64,000 bases of DNA, taken from positions 806,001 through 870,000 of the forward strand of contig NZ_JAJHIZ010000003.1 in NCBI RefSeq assembly GCF_021538615.1, in the 5' to 3' direction. The position numbers and the translations under genes are program-made. Numbering within the stretch: position 1 is the first letter of the stretch; each line of letters begins with the position of its first letter. Origin of the DNA: Niabella agricola. GTDB lineage: Bacteria > Bacteroidota > Bacteroidia > Chitinophagales > Chitinophagaceae. This document shows positions 8,918 through 19,400 of the stretch, piece after piece. The notes under the pieces are model-generated. The model was not told the origin of the DNA and made no database searches. It saw only the letters and a list, made by a program, of their open reading frames with translations.

Positions 8918-8925
8918 CAAATATA
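8918..8925 (-). promoter_or_regulatory. -7 promoter box of the LacI-family gene
   Basis: TATATTTG on the minus strand is an exact TAnnTTTG match, 18 bases upstream of the ATG at 8899. It fixes the start codon against the upstream frame. Confidence 0.6.
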
Positions 8926-9099
8926 ACGTTAATTTACAGCATGTGCCTCGCCAAAAAGGCCCGTTACACACTCTTTTTTTCCACCCTTATCCGTAATGTG
9001 CAAACCGGCAGAAACGGCAGGTTTCTTCCGGAACTAGATGACTGTTCCAGGATGCAGTGCCTGGCCGTTTTTTATAGCCTATCCATCCTGAAGCTGCTT

Positions 9100-9107
9100 T
9101 AAATTTG
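9100..9107 (+). promoter_or_regulatory. -7 promoter box before a small ORF
   Basis: TAAATTTG is an exact TAnnTTTG match, 25 bases before the ATG of the 44-codon ORF at 9133. No good -33 element is seen. Confidence 0.4.
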
Positions 9108-9132
9108 CCCGTCTTTCTTCTGCCATCAGAGA

Positions 9133-9267
9133 ATGAACGTATATGTAAGCGTAGGATACGAAGACGGGCATACCATTGAAGACAACAACGAAGTAGAAAT
9201 GCATCAGCAAAAAGTGCAAACCCCGGCCGTTATTCCCAAACAGTTCTTTATGCAGCAGCAACAGTAA
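9133..9267 (+). CDS. Possible 44-residue small protein
   Basis: An ATG ORF of 44 codons encodes an acidic, Gln-rich peptide (MNVYVSVGYEDGHTIEDNNE at the start, MQQQQ at the end). I recognise no family. Support comes from the -7 box at the right distance and a clean stop before the YdeI-like gene, with no competing ORF. It could equally be chance in a 500-base gap. If expressed it would be a cytoplasmic micro-protein. Confidence 0.35.
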   Translation: MNVYVSVGYEDGHTIEDNNEVEMHQQKVQTPAVIPKQFFMQQQQ

Positions 9268-9309
9268 GCGGGAGCCGGCATTGAGCACCTGGTTTTCAGC
9301 GGCCGGCCT

Positions 9310-9390
9310 CAGCTGTCAGCGATCAGTTATCGTTCATGTTTTGAAATTCGTTTTTAGCATCAGGACTGAGCATTTAGTATTTAGATTAGG
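9310..9390. repeat. Heptamer-phased imperfect arrays
   Basis: CAG recurs at 9310, 9317 and 9324, and AG at 9362, 9369, 9376 and 9383 (units like TAGTATT), each exactly 7 bases apart. They lie in the gap before the YdeI-like gene. The words are similar to those of the arrays at 57.5 kb. Confidence 0.6.
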
Positions 9391-9409
9391 CTTTCATAAA
9401 ATCCTTACC

Positions 9410-10051
9410 ATGGCAACCCGGGATCCCAGGCACGACATTTACATCTCCAACGCACAATCCTTTGCCAAACCCGTCCTGGGGCATATCCGGAAACTGGTAC
9501 ACCGGGCTTGTCCGGATGTTGAGGAAACCATGAAATGGTCCTTCCCCCATTTCGACTACCATGGCAAAATACTGTGCAGTATGGCTTCCTTTAAACAACA
9601 TGCCGTACTCAACTTCTGGTTAAGCAGCCGTATCGGGGCATTAAGGCCCTACCTTATTACCGAAGGTGCTGCCAAGGCAATGGGACAGCTTGGCAGACTG
9701 ACTTCGGTAAAAGACCTGCCGCCGGACAGGGTACTATTGCAGGCGTTGAAGGAAGCGATGGTATTGATCGATGCGGGTGCTTCTTTAAAGAAAGCACCAC
9801 CCCAAAAGGCGGCCGAACTGCTGGTGCCAGACGCGCTCAAAAAGGCGTTGTCCAATAATAAAACGGCCAAAGCCGTTTTTGAAAACTTTCCGCCTTCCCA
9901 TCGCAAGGAATACATCCAGTGGATCACTGAGGCCAAAACCGATACAACCCGGAACAAACGCATTGCCACTGCACTCGAATGGCTCGCTGAAGGCAAGAAC
10001 CGTAACTGGAAGTATGAACGGAAAAATCAAAAGCACAGACCTAAATCTTAA
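9410..10051 (+). CDS. YdeI/OmpD-associated-like protein with DUF1801 domain
   Basis: The protein has 213 residues. The first about 120 residues (YISNAQSFAKPVLGHIRKLVH, then EETMKWSFPHFDY) match the DUF1801/YdhG fold. The last about 60 residues (FENFPPSHRKEYIQWITEAK) are the OmdA/YdeI-associated helical module. The two together define YdeI-like proteins, which are small cytoplasmic proteins. Some have been linked to peptide or bacteriocin resistance, but the biochemical role is not settled. The frame extends to 9281, but the ATG at 9410 begins the conserved part (MATRDPRHD). The TAA stop at 10049-10051 is itself a unit of a short 7-bp-phased run (TAAA at 10042, 10049, 10056). Confidence 0.85.
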   Translation: MATRDPRHDIYISNAQSFAKPVLGHIRKLVHRACPDVEETMKWSFPHFDYHGKILCSMASFKQHAVLNFWLSSRIGALRPYLITEGAAKAMGQLGRLTSVKDLPPDRVLLQALKEAMVLIDAGASLKKAPPQKAAELLVPDALKKALSNNKTAKAVFENFPPSHRKEYIQWITEAKTDTTRNKRIATALEWLAEGKNRNWKYERKNQKHRPKS

Positions 10052-10186
10052 ATACTAAAAGACCTTATTCAAACAGCAAGCCTAAGAACCAAATATCAAA
10101 AGGCAAATATCAAAAGGCAAAACCTGACATTGCCAACCGATGGTTGATGGCTGACACTGATAACTAATCGCTGACAGCTGAAACCC
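10042..10186. repeat. Heptamer-phased arrays between the YdeI-like and SBP genes
   Basis: TAAA occurs at 10042, 10049 and 10056 and spans the upstream gene's stop codon. CAAA occurs at 10090, 10097, 10104, 10111 and 10118, five units in perfect 7-base phase and alternating CAAATAT and CAAAAGG. TGA occurs at 10145 and 10152, and again at 10158, 10172 and 10179. The 139-base gap holds no gene. Confidence 0.7.
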
Positions 10187-10190
10187 AAAA

Positions 10191-11903
10191 TTACCGGTCC
10201 TCAATCCGTATCCTTCGCAGCTCCAGTAAATTCAATGCATTGGGCTGATATCCTTTGATATTGGGCTGCAGCAATTGTATCACCTTATCATACCAGAGCG
10301 GCACCACCGGTGCATCGTTGATTGCGATCTGATCGGCCTTCTGGTACAGCCGGTAGCGCAGGGAGTCATTGGTTTCCTTAATTGCCGCTTCAAACACTGC
10401 ATCAAATGCAGGATTTTTATACCGTGTATAATTCGGTGGTGCCGGGTTTTTTGAATAAAAGACGGACAGGTAATTTTCCGCATCCGGATAATCGGCGATC
10501 CACCCGCCCCTGAAAAAAGCCACTCTCGAACTCGCCGTCATTTCAAACAACAGGGATTTCTGTACTACCTCCACCTGCACCTTCATACCAATCGCCTCCA
10601 GTTGTTTGGCAATGAAGTTGGCAAAGTCTGCATAAATGGAAATCGTAAGCAACCGGATCAGGGGCAGCCCCCGGCCATTTGGATAGCCGGCTTCCTTTAA
10701 CAATCCCATCGCCTTTACCGGATCATAATAATACCCCCGCACCAGGGAATCATTAAAAGAAGGCAAACCCTTGGGCACAAAACCAGATTCTGCCGGCGTT
10801 CCCAGCGAATTGCGCAGATAGAGGATCATTTTCCGTCGGTCAAATCCATAATTGATGGCCTGCCGTACCTTTTTCATCCGGAGGGGAGATTGTGCTACCA
10901 GGGGATTTAGGGAATCGACCAAAATACCCAGGTATTCAATATTCAGATAGGGCTGTGTTTTCAATACGAGCTTTCCTTCCCATTCTTTTTTAAGCGTTCC
11001 TTTTTTGGTCAGCACCTCATCTTTAAAACTGGGGTCTAACTCGTTTATAAAATCAAGATGGCCCTGGCGCAGCAGCAGGAATTCTGTGGCCCGGCTGTCT
11101 TTAAAACTGATTTTAACTCCATCGATATACGGTAGCCGGTTCCCAGCACTGTCTGTTTCAAAATAACGGGGATTCTTTTTAAACACCAGCCCCTGCCCTT
11201 CTTCCCAGGCTACAAACTGGAAGGGACCGGTGCCCACCGGGTGGCTCCTGAAATCCACACCGAATTGCTCCACCGCTTCCCGGGCAACCACCGAACAATA
11301 CTGCATGGAAAGAATGCCCAGTATTGGCTGGTAGGGCCGCACAAGCCTCAGCTGAAACACCGTATCATTAAGAGCAGTAAAGGCTTGCAGGGAGTCTACC
11401 TTTCCGTTAAAAATCCATCCGCCCGGGCTTGCCACCCGGGGATCAATGATCCGGCTCAGGCTAAAAACCACATCAGCCGCTACCATTTTTCTTCCCCGGG
11501 CGTTTGGAAACACCGGATCGTCATGAAAAAAAACATCATTCCTTAAATAAAAGGTATACGTGCGTTTATCCTCCGAAATCTCCCAGCGCTTCGCCAGCGA
11601 AGGCCGGATATTCAGGCTGTCATTGATTTCCACCAGCGTATTATACAGCTGATGAGCCGGCCACATGGTAGATTGGTTTTTAGCAAATGCGGGATCCAGC
11701 GAAGCGATGCCCGTATACTCGTTGTAGCGGAACACTTTTCTTTTATCACGGGCATCATCGCCACAACCCATGGAGAGCAGGTAAAAAACCAGCAACAGCC
11801 ATCTCCTGGCAACAATGGTGCTGTGGAAACAGTTCTTTAACGTGCAGTTATCTTTATGATCTCTTCCCTGTTGCGTTAAAACAACCGTTGCACTGCGGCG
11901 CAT
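10191..11903 (-). CDS. ABC transporter substrate-binding lipoprotein, peptide/nickel type (family 5)
   Basis: This is a family-5 extracellular solute-binding protein, about 570 residues from the chosen ATG. Characteristic segments are YNTLVEIND, FYLRNDVFFHDDP with DVVFSLSRIID, HPVGTGPFQFVAWEEGQ, and the late region with YKNPAFDAVF and PLWYDK. Members bind oligopeptides or other solutes for an ABC importer. A lipoprotein signal (WLLLVFYLLSMGC) is present, but an unusually long N-terminal stretch precedes it. ATGs at 11945 and 11903 are both possible. A near -7 box, TATATTGG, at 11919-11926 favours 11903. No permease or ATPase gene adjoins it. It is divergent from the M1 peptidase. Confidence 0.85.
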   Translation of the reverse strand: MRRSATVVLTQQGRDHKDNCTLKNCFHSTIVARRWLLLVFYLLSMGCGDDARDKRKVFRYNEYTGIASLDPAFAKNQSTMWPAHQLYNTLVEINDSLNIRPSLAKRWEISEDKRTYTFYLRNDVFFHDDPVFPNARGRKMVAADVVFSLSRIIDPRVASPGGWIFNGKVDSLQAFTALNDTVFQLRLVRPYQPILGILSMQYCSVVAREAVEQFGVDFRSHPVGTGPFQFVAWEEGQGLVFKKNPRYFETDSAGNRLPYIDGVKISFKDSRATEFLLLRQGHLDFINELDPSFKDEVLTKKGTLKKEWEGKLVLKTQPYLNIEYLGILVDSLNPLVAQSPLRMKKVRQAINYGFDRRKMILYLRNSLGTPAESGFVPKGLPSFNDSLVRGYYYDPVKAMGLLKEAGYPNGRGLPLIRLLTISIYADFANFIAKQLEAIGMKVQVEVVQKSLLFEMTASSRVAFFRGGWIADYPDAENYLSVFYSKNPAPPNYTRYKNPAFDAVFEAAIKETNDSLRYRLYQKADQIAINDAPVVPLWYDKVIQLLQPNIKGYQPNALNLLELRRIRIEDR

Positions 11904-11980
11904 AAAAACAGGAAGCCTCCAATATAGTCGGGTCATTTTCATCATGAACGTTTAAATTTACAATTCAAACCATTCCGGTA

Positions 11981-13642
11981 ATGATTTTTTTGAAAAATAT
12001 TCTGAAAACGCTGAGTCTGCTGCTGCTGACCACGGTATCCATACATGCACAACTCCTGAACCAGGAAACAACCTTCACCCGGCAGGACAGTCTGAGGGGC
12101 GGTTATGGCACAGGAAGAAGCTGGTGGGATGTGCTCCAATATAATATCCAGCTGCATGTTGATCTGGAAAACAAAGCGGTAAGCGGGTACAATGATATTA
12201 CCTATGCCATTATCAAAGACACAAAAGCGCCTTTGCAACTGGACCTTCAGGAGCCGATGCAGATCGAAAAAATTGAAGACCGGGATACCCGGCAGCCCAT
12301 TCGTTTTCAGCGGGAAGGAAATGTATTCTGGCTCAATATACCGCGCGATGCCGGCAACCGGAAAACCCGTACCATCCGGGTTTATTTCCGGGGCAACCCC
12401 ATTGTAGCCAAAACTCCGCCATGGGACGGCGGCTGGATTTTTACCAAGGACGCGGAGGGACGGTCATGGGCAAGCACGGCCACGCAGGGAATCGGCGCCA
12501 GCACCTGGCTCCCCTGTAAAGACCACCAGGCCGACGAAGCGGACCGCGGCATTACCCTTACCATTCATGTACCGGATAGCCTCGCCGCCGTAAGCAACGG
12601 CCGGCTGACTTCAAAAACGCCTGCCCCGGATGGAACCACCGCCTGGAAATGGACGGTGTCGCAACCCATCAACACCTACCTGATTACGCCTTATATCGGG
12701 CATTATGTAAATTTCAACGACACCCTCCAGGGGGAGAAAGGGCGGCTGGATATCGGCTACTGGGTACTGGATTATAACCTGGAAAAAGCCAAAGAGCATT
12801 TTAAGATTGTAAAACCCATGCTCCGTTGTTTTGAGCACTGGATGGGGCCCTATCCTTTTTATGAGGACAGTTACAAACTGATCGACGCGCCGCACCTTGG
12901 TATGGAGCACCAGAGCGGGGTGGCATATGGCAATAAATATTTAAACGGATACCTGGGCAAGGACCGGTCAGGTACCGGATGGGGCGACGACTGGGATTTT
13001 ATTATCGTGCATGAAAGCGGCCATGAATGGTTTGCCAATAACATTACCACCAAGGATATTGCGGACATGTGGGTGCATGAGGCCTTTACTACCTATACCG
13101 AAACCCTGTTTGTACAATGCCGGCATGGCCTGAAAGCCGCCAACGAATACCTGGCCGGCCAGCGAAAGAATATCCGGAATGATGTGCCCGTGATTGGTCC
13201 TTATGGCGTAAATAAGGAGGGCAGCAGCGACATGTATGATAAGGGTGCCAGTATGATCCATATCATCCGCCAGCTTATTAACGACGACGAAAAATTCCGC
13301 GGGTTATTGCGGGGCCTCAACCGCGACTTCTATCATCAAACGGTAACCGGCAAACAAATCGAAAGCTATATTATCCGTAAGACCGGTAAGCCGCTGCAAA
13401 AAATATTTGACCAATACCTGCGCACCACCGATATCCCGGTACTAACATATACCGTTAACGGCAGCAAGGTCCGTTATAAATGGACCAATTGTGTACCAGG
13501 GTTCAACATGCCGGTGCAGCTGGGCGGCGGGCAATGGCTCACCCCTAAAGAACAGTACCAGGAAGCACCGGCCAGCATCCTGACGGACGGTACGCTGCAG
13601 GTAAATCCTAATTTTTATATCCGGGTAGCACAGGCTTCTTAA
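11981..13642 (+). CDS. M1-family zinc metallopeptidase, exported
   Basis: The protein has 553 residues and a clean signal peptide (about residues 1-23, ending SIHAQ). The gluzincin zinc site is complete: HESGH at 344-348, then Glu at 367 (VHEAFTTY). The exopeptidase loop reads GMEHQSG where classical M1 aminopeptidases have GAMEN, so the usual Asn is replaced by His. M1 enzymes remove N-terminal residues from peptides, and this one would act in the periplasm or at the cell surface. The C-terminal domain is short, and there is no ERAP-like extension. The flippase gene starts 9 bases after its stop, so they are probably co-transcribed. Confidence 0.9.
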   Translation: MIFLKNILKTLSLLLLTTVSIHAQLLNQETTFTRQDSLRGGYGTGRSWWDVLQYNIQLHVDLENKAVSGYNDITYAIIKDTKAPLQLDLQEPMQIEKIEDRDTRQPIRFQREGNVFWLNIPRDAGNRKTRTIRVYFRGNPIVAKTPPWDGGWIFTKDAEGRSWASTATQGIGASTWLPCKDHQADEADRGITLTIHVPDSLAAVSNGRLTSKTPAPDGTTAWKWTVSQPINTYLITPYIGHYVNFNDTLQGEKGRLDIGYWVLDYNLEKAKEHFKIVKPMLRCFEHWMGPYPFYEDSYKLIDAPHLGMEHQSGVAYGNKYLNGYLGKDRSGTGWGDDWDFIIVHESGHEWFANNITTKDIADMWVHEAFTTYTETLFVQCRHGLKAANEYLAGQRKNIRNDVPVIGPYGVNKEGSSDMYDKGASMIHIIRQLINDDEKFRGLLRGLNRDFYHQTVTGKQIESYIIRKTGKPLQKIFDQYLRTTDIPVLTYTVNGSKVRYKWTNCVPGFNMPVQLGGGQWLTPKEQYQEAPASILTDGTLQVNPNFYIRVAQAS

Positions 13643-13651
13643 TTCATTTCA

Positions 13652-15160
13652 ATGAGCGCACAAATCAGGAAGCATAGCATCATTTCATCGGCGGTTATTT
13701 ATATCGGGTTTGCTATAGGTGCCTTAAACACCTATCTTTTTACTAAAGAAGGCTTTTTTACGGAAGAGCAGTATGGCCTGACCCAATTGTTTGTGACCAC
13801 CTCCCAGCTGATCGTATCCTTTGCTTCATTGGGAATGCCCTCCTATATTTACAAGTTCTATCATTATTATAACGACCACCTGGAGCCCCGTAAAAATGAT
13901 ATGATTGCCTGGGCTTTGTTAACCGGCCTGGTTTGTTTTGCTATTGTTTTTGCATTGGGGATTGCTTTTGAAAGTCTTTTTGCGCGGAAATTCAGCAACG
14001 GCTCCGCCCTGGCTGTTTATTACTATTACTGGATGTACCCAATGTCGCTGGGATTAACCATTTTTGGAATCCTCGAAGCATATGGCTGGAGCTTAAGAAA
14101 GTCGATACTTACTAATTTTTTAAAAGAAGTGCAATGGCGGGCATTGGTTACGATATTGATCCTTTTATTTATTGTAAAAATCATTCCCGATTTTGACCGT
14201 TTCATCAAACTCTACTCCTTTGCTTATCCCATTATTGCCTTAACCTTGTTGGTTTACCTCATCGCCACTAAAAAAATACACCTTACGTTTCGGGTAAGTA
14301 AAGTAACCCGCCGCTTTTTCAGACCTATCATCCGTTTTGTAGCTTTTATTTATTCCGGGATGCTGGTATTTACCATTTCTCAACAGTTCGATTCACTGGT
14401 GTTGGCATCCGTTACCAAAACCGGTCTAAAAAATCTGGGGATTTTTACATTGGCCCAATTCCTAACCAGTCTGATACAGGCGCCGCAACGCAGTATCATA
14501 GCGGCTTCCATGCCTTATATCTCCAAGGCCTGGAAAGACAAAAAGATCGGCCAGATCCAAAGCATTTACCAGCGCTCTTCCATTAACCAGCTGATCTTCG
14601 CCTGCCTGCTGTTTACACTAATCGCCCTGAATTATACGGATGCCATTCTTACATTCAAACTAAAACAGAGCTTTTTGCTGGGCTTTGCTCCCTTTATTTT
14701 ATTGGGATTAACAAAGGTGGTAGACATGGGCACCGGTGTAAATGCCCAGATCATTGGCACATCCACCTACTGGAAATTTGATTTTATCAGCGGCATCATA
14801 CTGCTGCTGTTTATGCTGCCGCTCACTTATATTTTTACCAAACGTTACGGGCTTATTGGCCCCCCAATTGCAAACCTGATTTCCATTACCCTCTACAATA
14901 TCATTCGCATCGTTTTCTTATGGAAAAAGTTCCGGCTCTTTCCGTTTACAAAACAATCGCTGTACACGGTGATCCTCAGCGCAGTGGTATACCTGGCGGC
15001 CTGGCTGCTCTTCCGCAATCTTCATAGTTTTACCGGTTTGTTTACCCGCAGTATTTTTATTGTGGCGCTCTTTACCGGCAGCGTTTACCGGCTCAACCTC
15101 ACGCCGGATCTGAAACCGGTACTGGAATCACTGAGGAAACGGCTAAGGAAAAGAATTTGA
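13652..15160 (+). CDS. Polysaccharide flippase (Wzx/MATE-like) family membrane protein
   Basis: The protein has 502 residues with about 12-14 hydrophobic segments spread over its length and a basic C-terminus (LRKRLRKRI). The pattern and segments such as QYGLTQLFVTTSQLIVSFASLGMP fit the Wzx/MurJ/MATE superfamily of lipid-linked oligosaccharide flippases in the inner membrane. The natural substrate cannot be told, as no glycosyltransferases adjoin it. It follows the M1 peptidase by 9 bases, which suggests a shared transcript but not a shared pathway. Downstream, 168 bases lead to the convergent NlpC/P60 gene. Confidence 0.85.
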   Translation: MSAQIRKHSIISSAVIYIGFAIGALNTYLFTKEGFFTEEQYGLTQLFVTTSQLIVSFASLGMPSYIYKFYHYYNDHLEPRKNDMIAWALLTGLVCFAIVFALGIAFESLFARKFSNGSALAVYYYYWMYPMSLGLTIFGILEAYGWSLRKSILTNFLKEVQWRALVTILILLFIVKIIPDFDRFIKLYSFAYPIIALTLLVYLIATKKIHLTFRVSKVTRRFFRPIIRFVAFIYSGMLVFTISQQFDSLVLASVTKTGLKNLGIFTLAQFLTSLIQAPQRSIIAASMPYISKAWKDKKIGQIQSIYQRSSINQLIFACLLFTLIALNYTDAILTFKLKQSFLLGFAPFILLGLTKVVDMGTGVNAQIIGTSTYWKFDFISGIILLLFMLPLTYIFTKRYGLIGPPIANLISITLYNIIRIVFLWKKFRLFPFTKQSLYTVILSAVVYLAAWLLFRNLHSFTGLFTRSIFIVALFTGSVYRLNLTPDLKPVLESLRKRLRKRI

Positions 15161-15278
15161 AAATGTGGAAGTGTGAGAAGGTGCGAATGAAACTGGGGTT
15201 TCACATTAACAGTATTTCCGTATTTTGATTTGAGGTTTGATTTAGTTTCTAGATTTCAGTGTTTCTGTGGCATCAAAC

Positions 15279-15309
15279 AAAAAAAGCGCTCCTTTTCAGA
15301 AACGCTTTT
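15279..15309 (-). terminator. Terminator of the NlpC/P60 gene
   Basis: On the minus strand a 7-bp stem AAAAGCG/CGCTTTT (15303-15309 with 15282-15288) with a 14-base loop runs into a stretch of seven T. It lies 20 bases past the stop codon. Confidence 0.6.
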
Positions 15310-15328
15310 CCTGCTAATAAAAAAATCA

Positions 15329-16126
15329 TTAATTACTTACCCCGGAAGATCCGTTGTTATTGCGAACCAGGTATTCTTCAGATGCAGCTTCAATACGGCC
15401 TGCGCCGATAAAACGTGAAAGATAGTAGGTTTCGTAAAGATCACTGATAGTAACGCCTTTACTGGTAGACGCATGAACAAATTTATTGTTCCCCAGGTAC
15501 ATTCCTACATGGGAAACGCCACCGGTGGTATTAAAAAACACCAGGTCGCCCTCCTTCAGTTCTGTACTCGAAATTTTGCGGGCGCGGCCATATTGTTCCC
15601 GGGCCGTCCTGGGAAGTTCAATCCCGAAAGCACCCCGGTACATTTCGCGCGTAAAAGCACTGCAATCGATCCCGTATTTAGTAGTACCCCCATATTGATA
15701 GCGGGTACCATACCAATCATCCATTGTTTCCAACAGATCGTTATTGCTGATCGAATTGGGCAGTACATTCAAAATCGCTGCATATTTCTTCTGCAGTTCG
15801 GTGGCCGGGGCTGTGCGCGGCACCAGGATCGCTGCATGCACGGCTTTTACATCCCGCACCTCACTGGAGGCAATGGTCTGTTCAATGCGTTGCATCCGCG
15901 TATCAGATTTTGAATTCCTGGGAGAAATGGTCACCTGCTCCATATAAGCATTTGCAGCAGGACTGGGCTTTTGAGTGGGTTGCAGCTCAGATTTTGTATT
16001 GGTTTTATTTGATGAGGCAAAAAATTTAGAGGCGGTTGAGCAGCTAGCCATCAGCACCATCAAGCTAAATCCCGTCAATATATGTCTCAAAATAAAATGT
16101 TTAAATAATTTACCAATTGTCAGCAT
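15329..16126 (-). CDS. NlpC/P60 (C40) cell-wall peptidase, lipoprotein
   Basis: The protein has 265 residues. A lipoprotein signal ends at LMASC near residue 29. The C-terminal NlpC/P60 domain shows the catalytic Cys in GIDCSAFTREMY, the His in GGVSHVGMYLG and a third polar residue (His) in KFVHAST. Such enzymes cleave gamma-D-Glu-diaminopimelate or related bonds in peptidoglycan stem peptides. The middle (about residues 40-120) is low-complexity linker. The outer-membrane lipid anchor would place it facing the wall. It is convergent with the flippase gene and divergent from dnaE. Confidence 0.9.
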   Translation of the reverse strand: MLTIGKLFKHFILRHILTGFSLMVLMASCSTASKFFASSNKTNTKSELQPTQKPSPAANAYMEQVTISPRNSKSDTRMQRIEQTIASSEVRDVKAVHAAILVPRTAPATELQKKYAAILNVLPNSISNNDLLETMDDWYGTRYQYGGTTKYGIDCSAFTREMYRGAFGIELPRTAREQYGRARKISSTELKEGDLVFFNTTGGVSHVGMYLGNNKFVHASTSKGVTISDLYETYYLSRFIGAGRIEAASEEYLVRNNNGSSGVSN

Positions 16127-16458
16127 TCAAACATACACAAGCCGAAATGCCAATTTTCAAATATCTATAAACGTTGATTGGGATCATTTATTGCCTCATC
16201 CTCAAATATTTTTAAACTTTGTTAATAACTAATTGATAATCAATATATAAAAATATCTTCTACAATTTCTGTCTTTCCCGAACCCTGGCCCTGTTTCCGT
16301 TGTTTTCTTTTGCAGATGTGTATAAAAAGATCGCTGTTTTTTACCGTTTTTATAGGACTTTAGCAGCCGGAAGAAACCGGGAAAGAAAACCGGCGCCGGT
16401 TTCTAAATGATTTATAAAAAATTGATCTTCAACATATAAATACAAAGGAACCAACAAT
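16127..16458. other. Divergent intergenic region, NlpC/P60 and dnaE
   Basis: The 332 AT-rich bases carry no gene that I can support. AAACTTTG at 16214-16221 misses the -7 consensus by one base on the plus strand. No exact TAnnTTTG box lies near either start. The promoters of both genes must lie here, but I cannot place them. Confidence 0.4.
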
Positions 16459-19400
16459 ATGAAATTCTCGCATCTACACGTTCATACCCAATATTCCCTG
16501 CTTGATGGCGCGGCGCCGATCGGCTCTTTGTATAAAAAGGCCATTGCAGACGGAATGCCTGCCCTGGCTATCAGCGATCATGGAAACATGTACGGAGCGT
16601 TCCAGTTTGTGGCAGAGGCGTATAAACACTTGGATGAAAACGGGAAACCCAAGGTAAAACCGGTGGTGGGCTGCGAATTTTATCTGGTAGAGAACCGGCA
16701 CGAAAAGACGTTTACCAAGGAAAAAAAAGACAAACGGTATCACCAGATCCTGCTGGCCAAAAATGAGCAGGGATACCGCAACCTTACAAAACTGACTTCT
16801 CTTGGCTTTATTGAAGGCCTGTATGGTAAATATCCCCGTATCGATAAAGAACTGATCCTGCAATACCACGAAGGGTTGATCGCTACTACCTGTTGCCTGG
16901 GCGCTTCTGTTCCGCAGGCGATTTTACGCAAGGGGGAAGCAGAGGCTGAGGCGGAATTTAAATGGTGGCTGGATCTCTTCGGGGAAGATTTTTATGTAGA
17001 GTTACAACGGCACGGAATCGGCGACCAGGACAAGGTAAACGAAGTGCTGATCCACTTTGCGTACAAATACAAGGTGCCCATTATTGCCAGCAACGACTCG
17101 CATTATGTAGAACAGGACGATTTTAACGCGCACGACATCCTTCTTTGTATCAATACCGGGGAAAAGCAGTCTACGCCCGCCTTTCGCGGCGACTTTGCAG
17201 ACGATGACGTAAACATGAAGAATATGCGTTTTGCGTTTGCCAATGATCAGTTCTACTTTAAGAATACGGAAGAAATGAGCAAACTGTTTCACGACCTTCC
17301 GGAAGCCATTGATAACACCAATGCCATTGTTGATAAAATTGAATTACTGGACCTGAAACGCAGTATCCTGCTGCCCAACTTCCCCATCCCCGAAGATTTT
17401 AAGCGTCATACCGAAGATGAAAAAACAGATAAGGGAGTGGTAACCGCCGATTCGCTCAACCAGTGGGAATACCTCCGGCATCTGACCTATGAAGGCGCGC
17501 GGCAACGGTATGGCATCATCTCCGACAGTACCCAGGAACGGATCGACTTTGAATTATTCACCATTAAAACCATGGGATTTGCCGGGTACTTCCTGATTGT
17601 AAGTGATTTTATCAAGGCCGGGCGCGACAGCGGTGTATTTATCGGGCCGGGACGGGGTTCGGCCGCAGGATCCGTAGTAGCCTATTGTATCGGCATTACC
17701 AATATCGACCCGATTAAGTACAACCTCCTGTTTGAGCGTTTCCTGAACCCCGACCGTAAATCGATGCCGGATATCGATACCGACTTTGACGATGAAGGCC
17801 GCCAGCGGGTAATCGATTACGTAGTGCAGAAATACGGGAAGAACCAGGTAGCACAGATTATTACCTATGGTACCATGGCCGCAAAAATGAGTATCAAGGA
17901 CGTGGCCCGGGTAATGGACCTGCCGCTGGCTGATTCCAATGCCCTGGCAAAGCTGGTTCCGGAAAAACCGGGTATTTCATTAAAACGGGTATTACACGCA
18001 CCGCTTTCCCCAAAAGCCGGCGAAAAAACGCTGATCGAAAAAGAGGGACTGGGTGCCGATGATATTGAAAACGTAAAACGGATCCGCGATGTATACAATG
18101 GGAATGATCTCCAGGCCAAGGTTCTGCATGAAGCCGAGATCCTGGAGGGATCCGTGCGCAACACCGGTATCCATGCTGCGGGCATCATCATTGCCCCCAA
18201 AGACCTTACCGAGCTCATCCCGGTAAGTACGGCCAAGGATTCCGATCTCTGGGTTACCCAGATTGAAGGAAGCGTGATTGAAGAGGCCGGCGTTATTAAA
18301 ATGGACTTCCTGGGCTTAAAAACCCTTACCATCATCAAAGACGCGTTGAAGCTGATCAAACAGAATTACGACCTGGACATCGTTATAGACGATATTCCGC
18401 TGGATGATGAAAAGACTTATGAACTTTACCAGAAAGGAGAAACCAACGCCACATTCCAGTTTGAAAGTGCGGGGATGCAGAAATACCTGCGGGAACTGAA
18501 GCCCGACCGTTTTGACGACCTTATTGCCATGAACGCCCTGTACCGGCCGGGTCCACTGGCGTATATTCCGGACTATATCGAGCGGAAGCACGGCCGCCAG
18601 GAAGTGGTCTTTGACCTTCCGGAGATGGAAGAAGATCTGAAGGACACCTACGGGATTACCGTATACCAGGAGCAGGTGATGCTGCTGAGCCAGAAACTGG
18701 CCGGCTTCAGTAAAGGGGATGCCGATGTACTTCGGAAAGCGATGGGTAAAAAGCAAAAGGCGGTACTGGACAAAATGAAAAAGCAGTTTGTGGAAGGCGC
18801 CACGCAAAAAGGGCATCCAGCAGACAAGCTGGACAAGATCTGGACCGACTGGGAGGCCTTTGCGCAATATGCGTTCAACAAATCGCATGCTACCTGTTAT
18901 GCCTTTGTAGCTTACCAAACCGCTTACCTGAAAGCCCACTACCCCAGCGAATATATGGCCGGGGTATTGAATAACGCCGGGTCCCTGGAAAAGATCACCT
19001 TCTTTATGGAAGAGTGTAAACGGATGGGATTACCGGTACTGGGGCCGGATATCAATGAATCGCAGAAAGGATTTGCGGTAAACAAAAAAGGTGAGATTCG
19101 TTTTGGATTGGGCGGTTTAAAAGGTGTGGGTGAAGCGGCGGTGGAAAGCCTGATCCAGGAGCGGGATGAAAACGGGCCCTATGCCTCCATCTTTGATATG
19201 ATTAAACGGGTAAACCAGCGTACCGTGAACAAAAAAACACTGGAAAGCCTGGCCTATGCCGGGGCCTTTGATTGTTTTACCGACCTGCACCGTGCCCAGT
19301 ATTTTCATGTGCCGGTTGGTGATACCACCAACGGCCTTGAAAAAATTGTGAAATACGGCCAGATCTGTCAGACACAGGCGCAAACCACTACAAATACGCT

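Noticed and set aside
16127..16458. tRNA or riboswitch in the larger gaps
   Set aside because: I searched the gaps for cloverleaf arms with TTCGA-type loops and for riboswitch-like stems and found nothing that held together.
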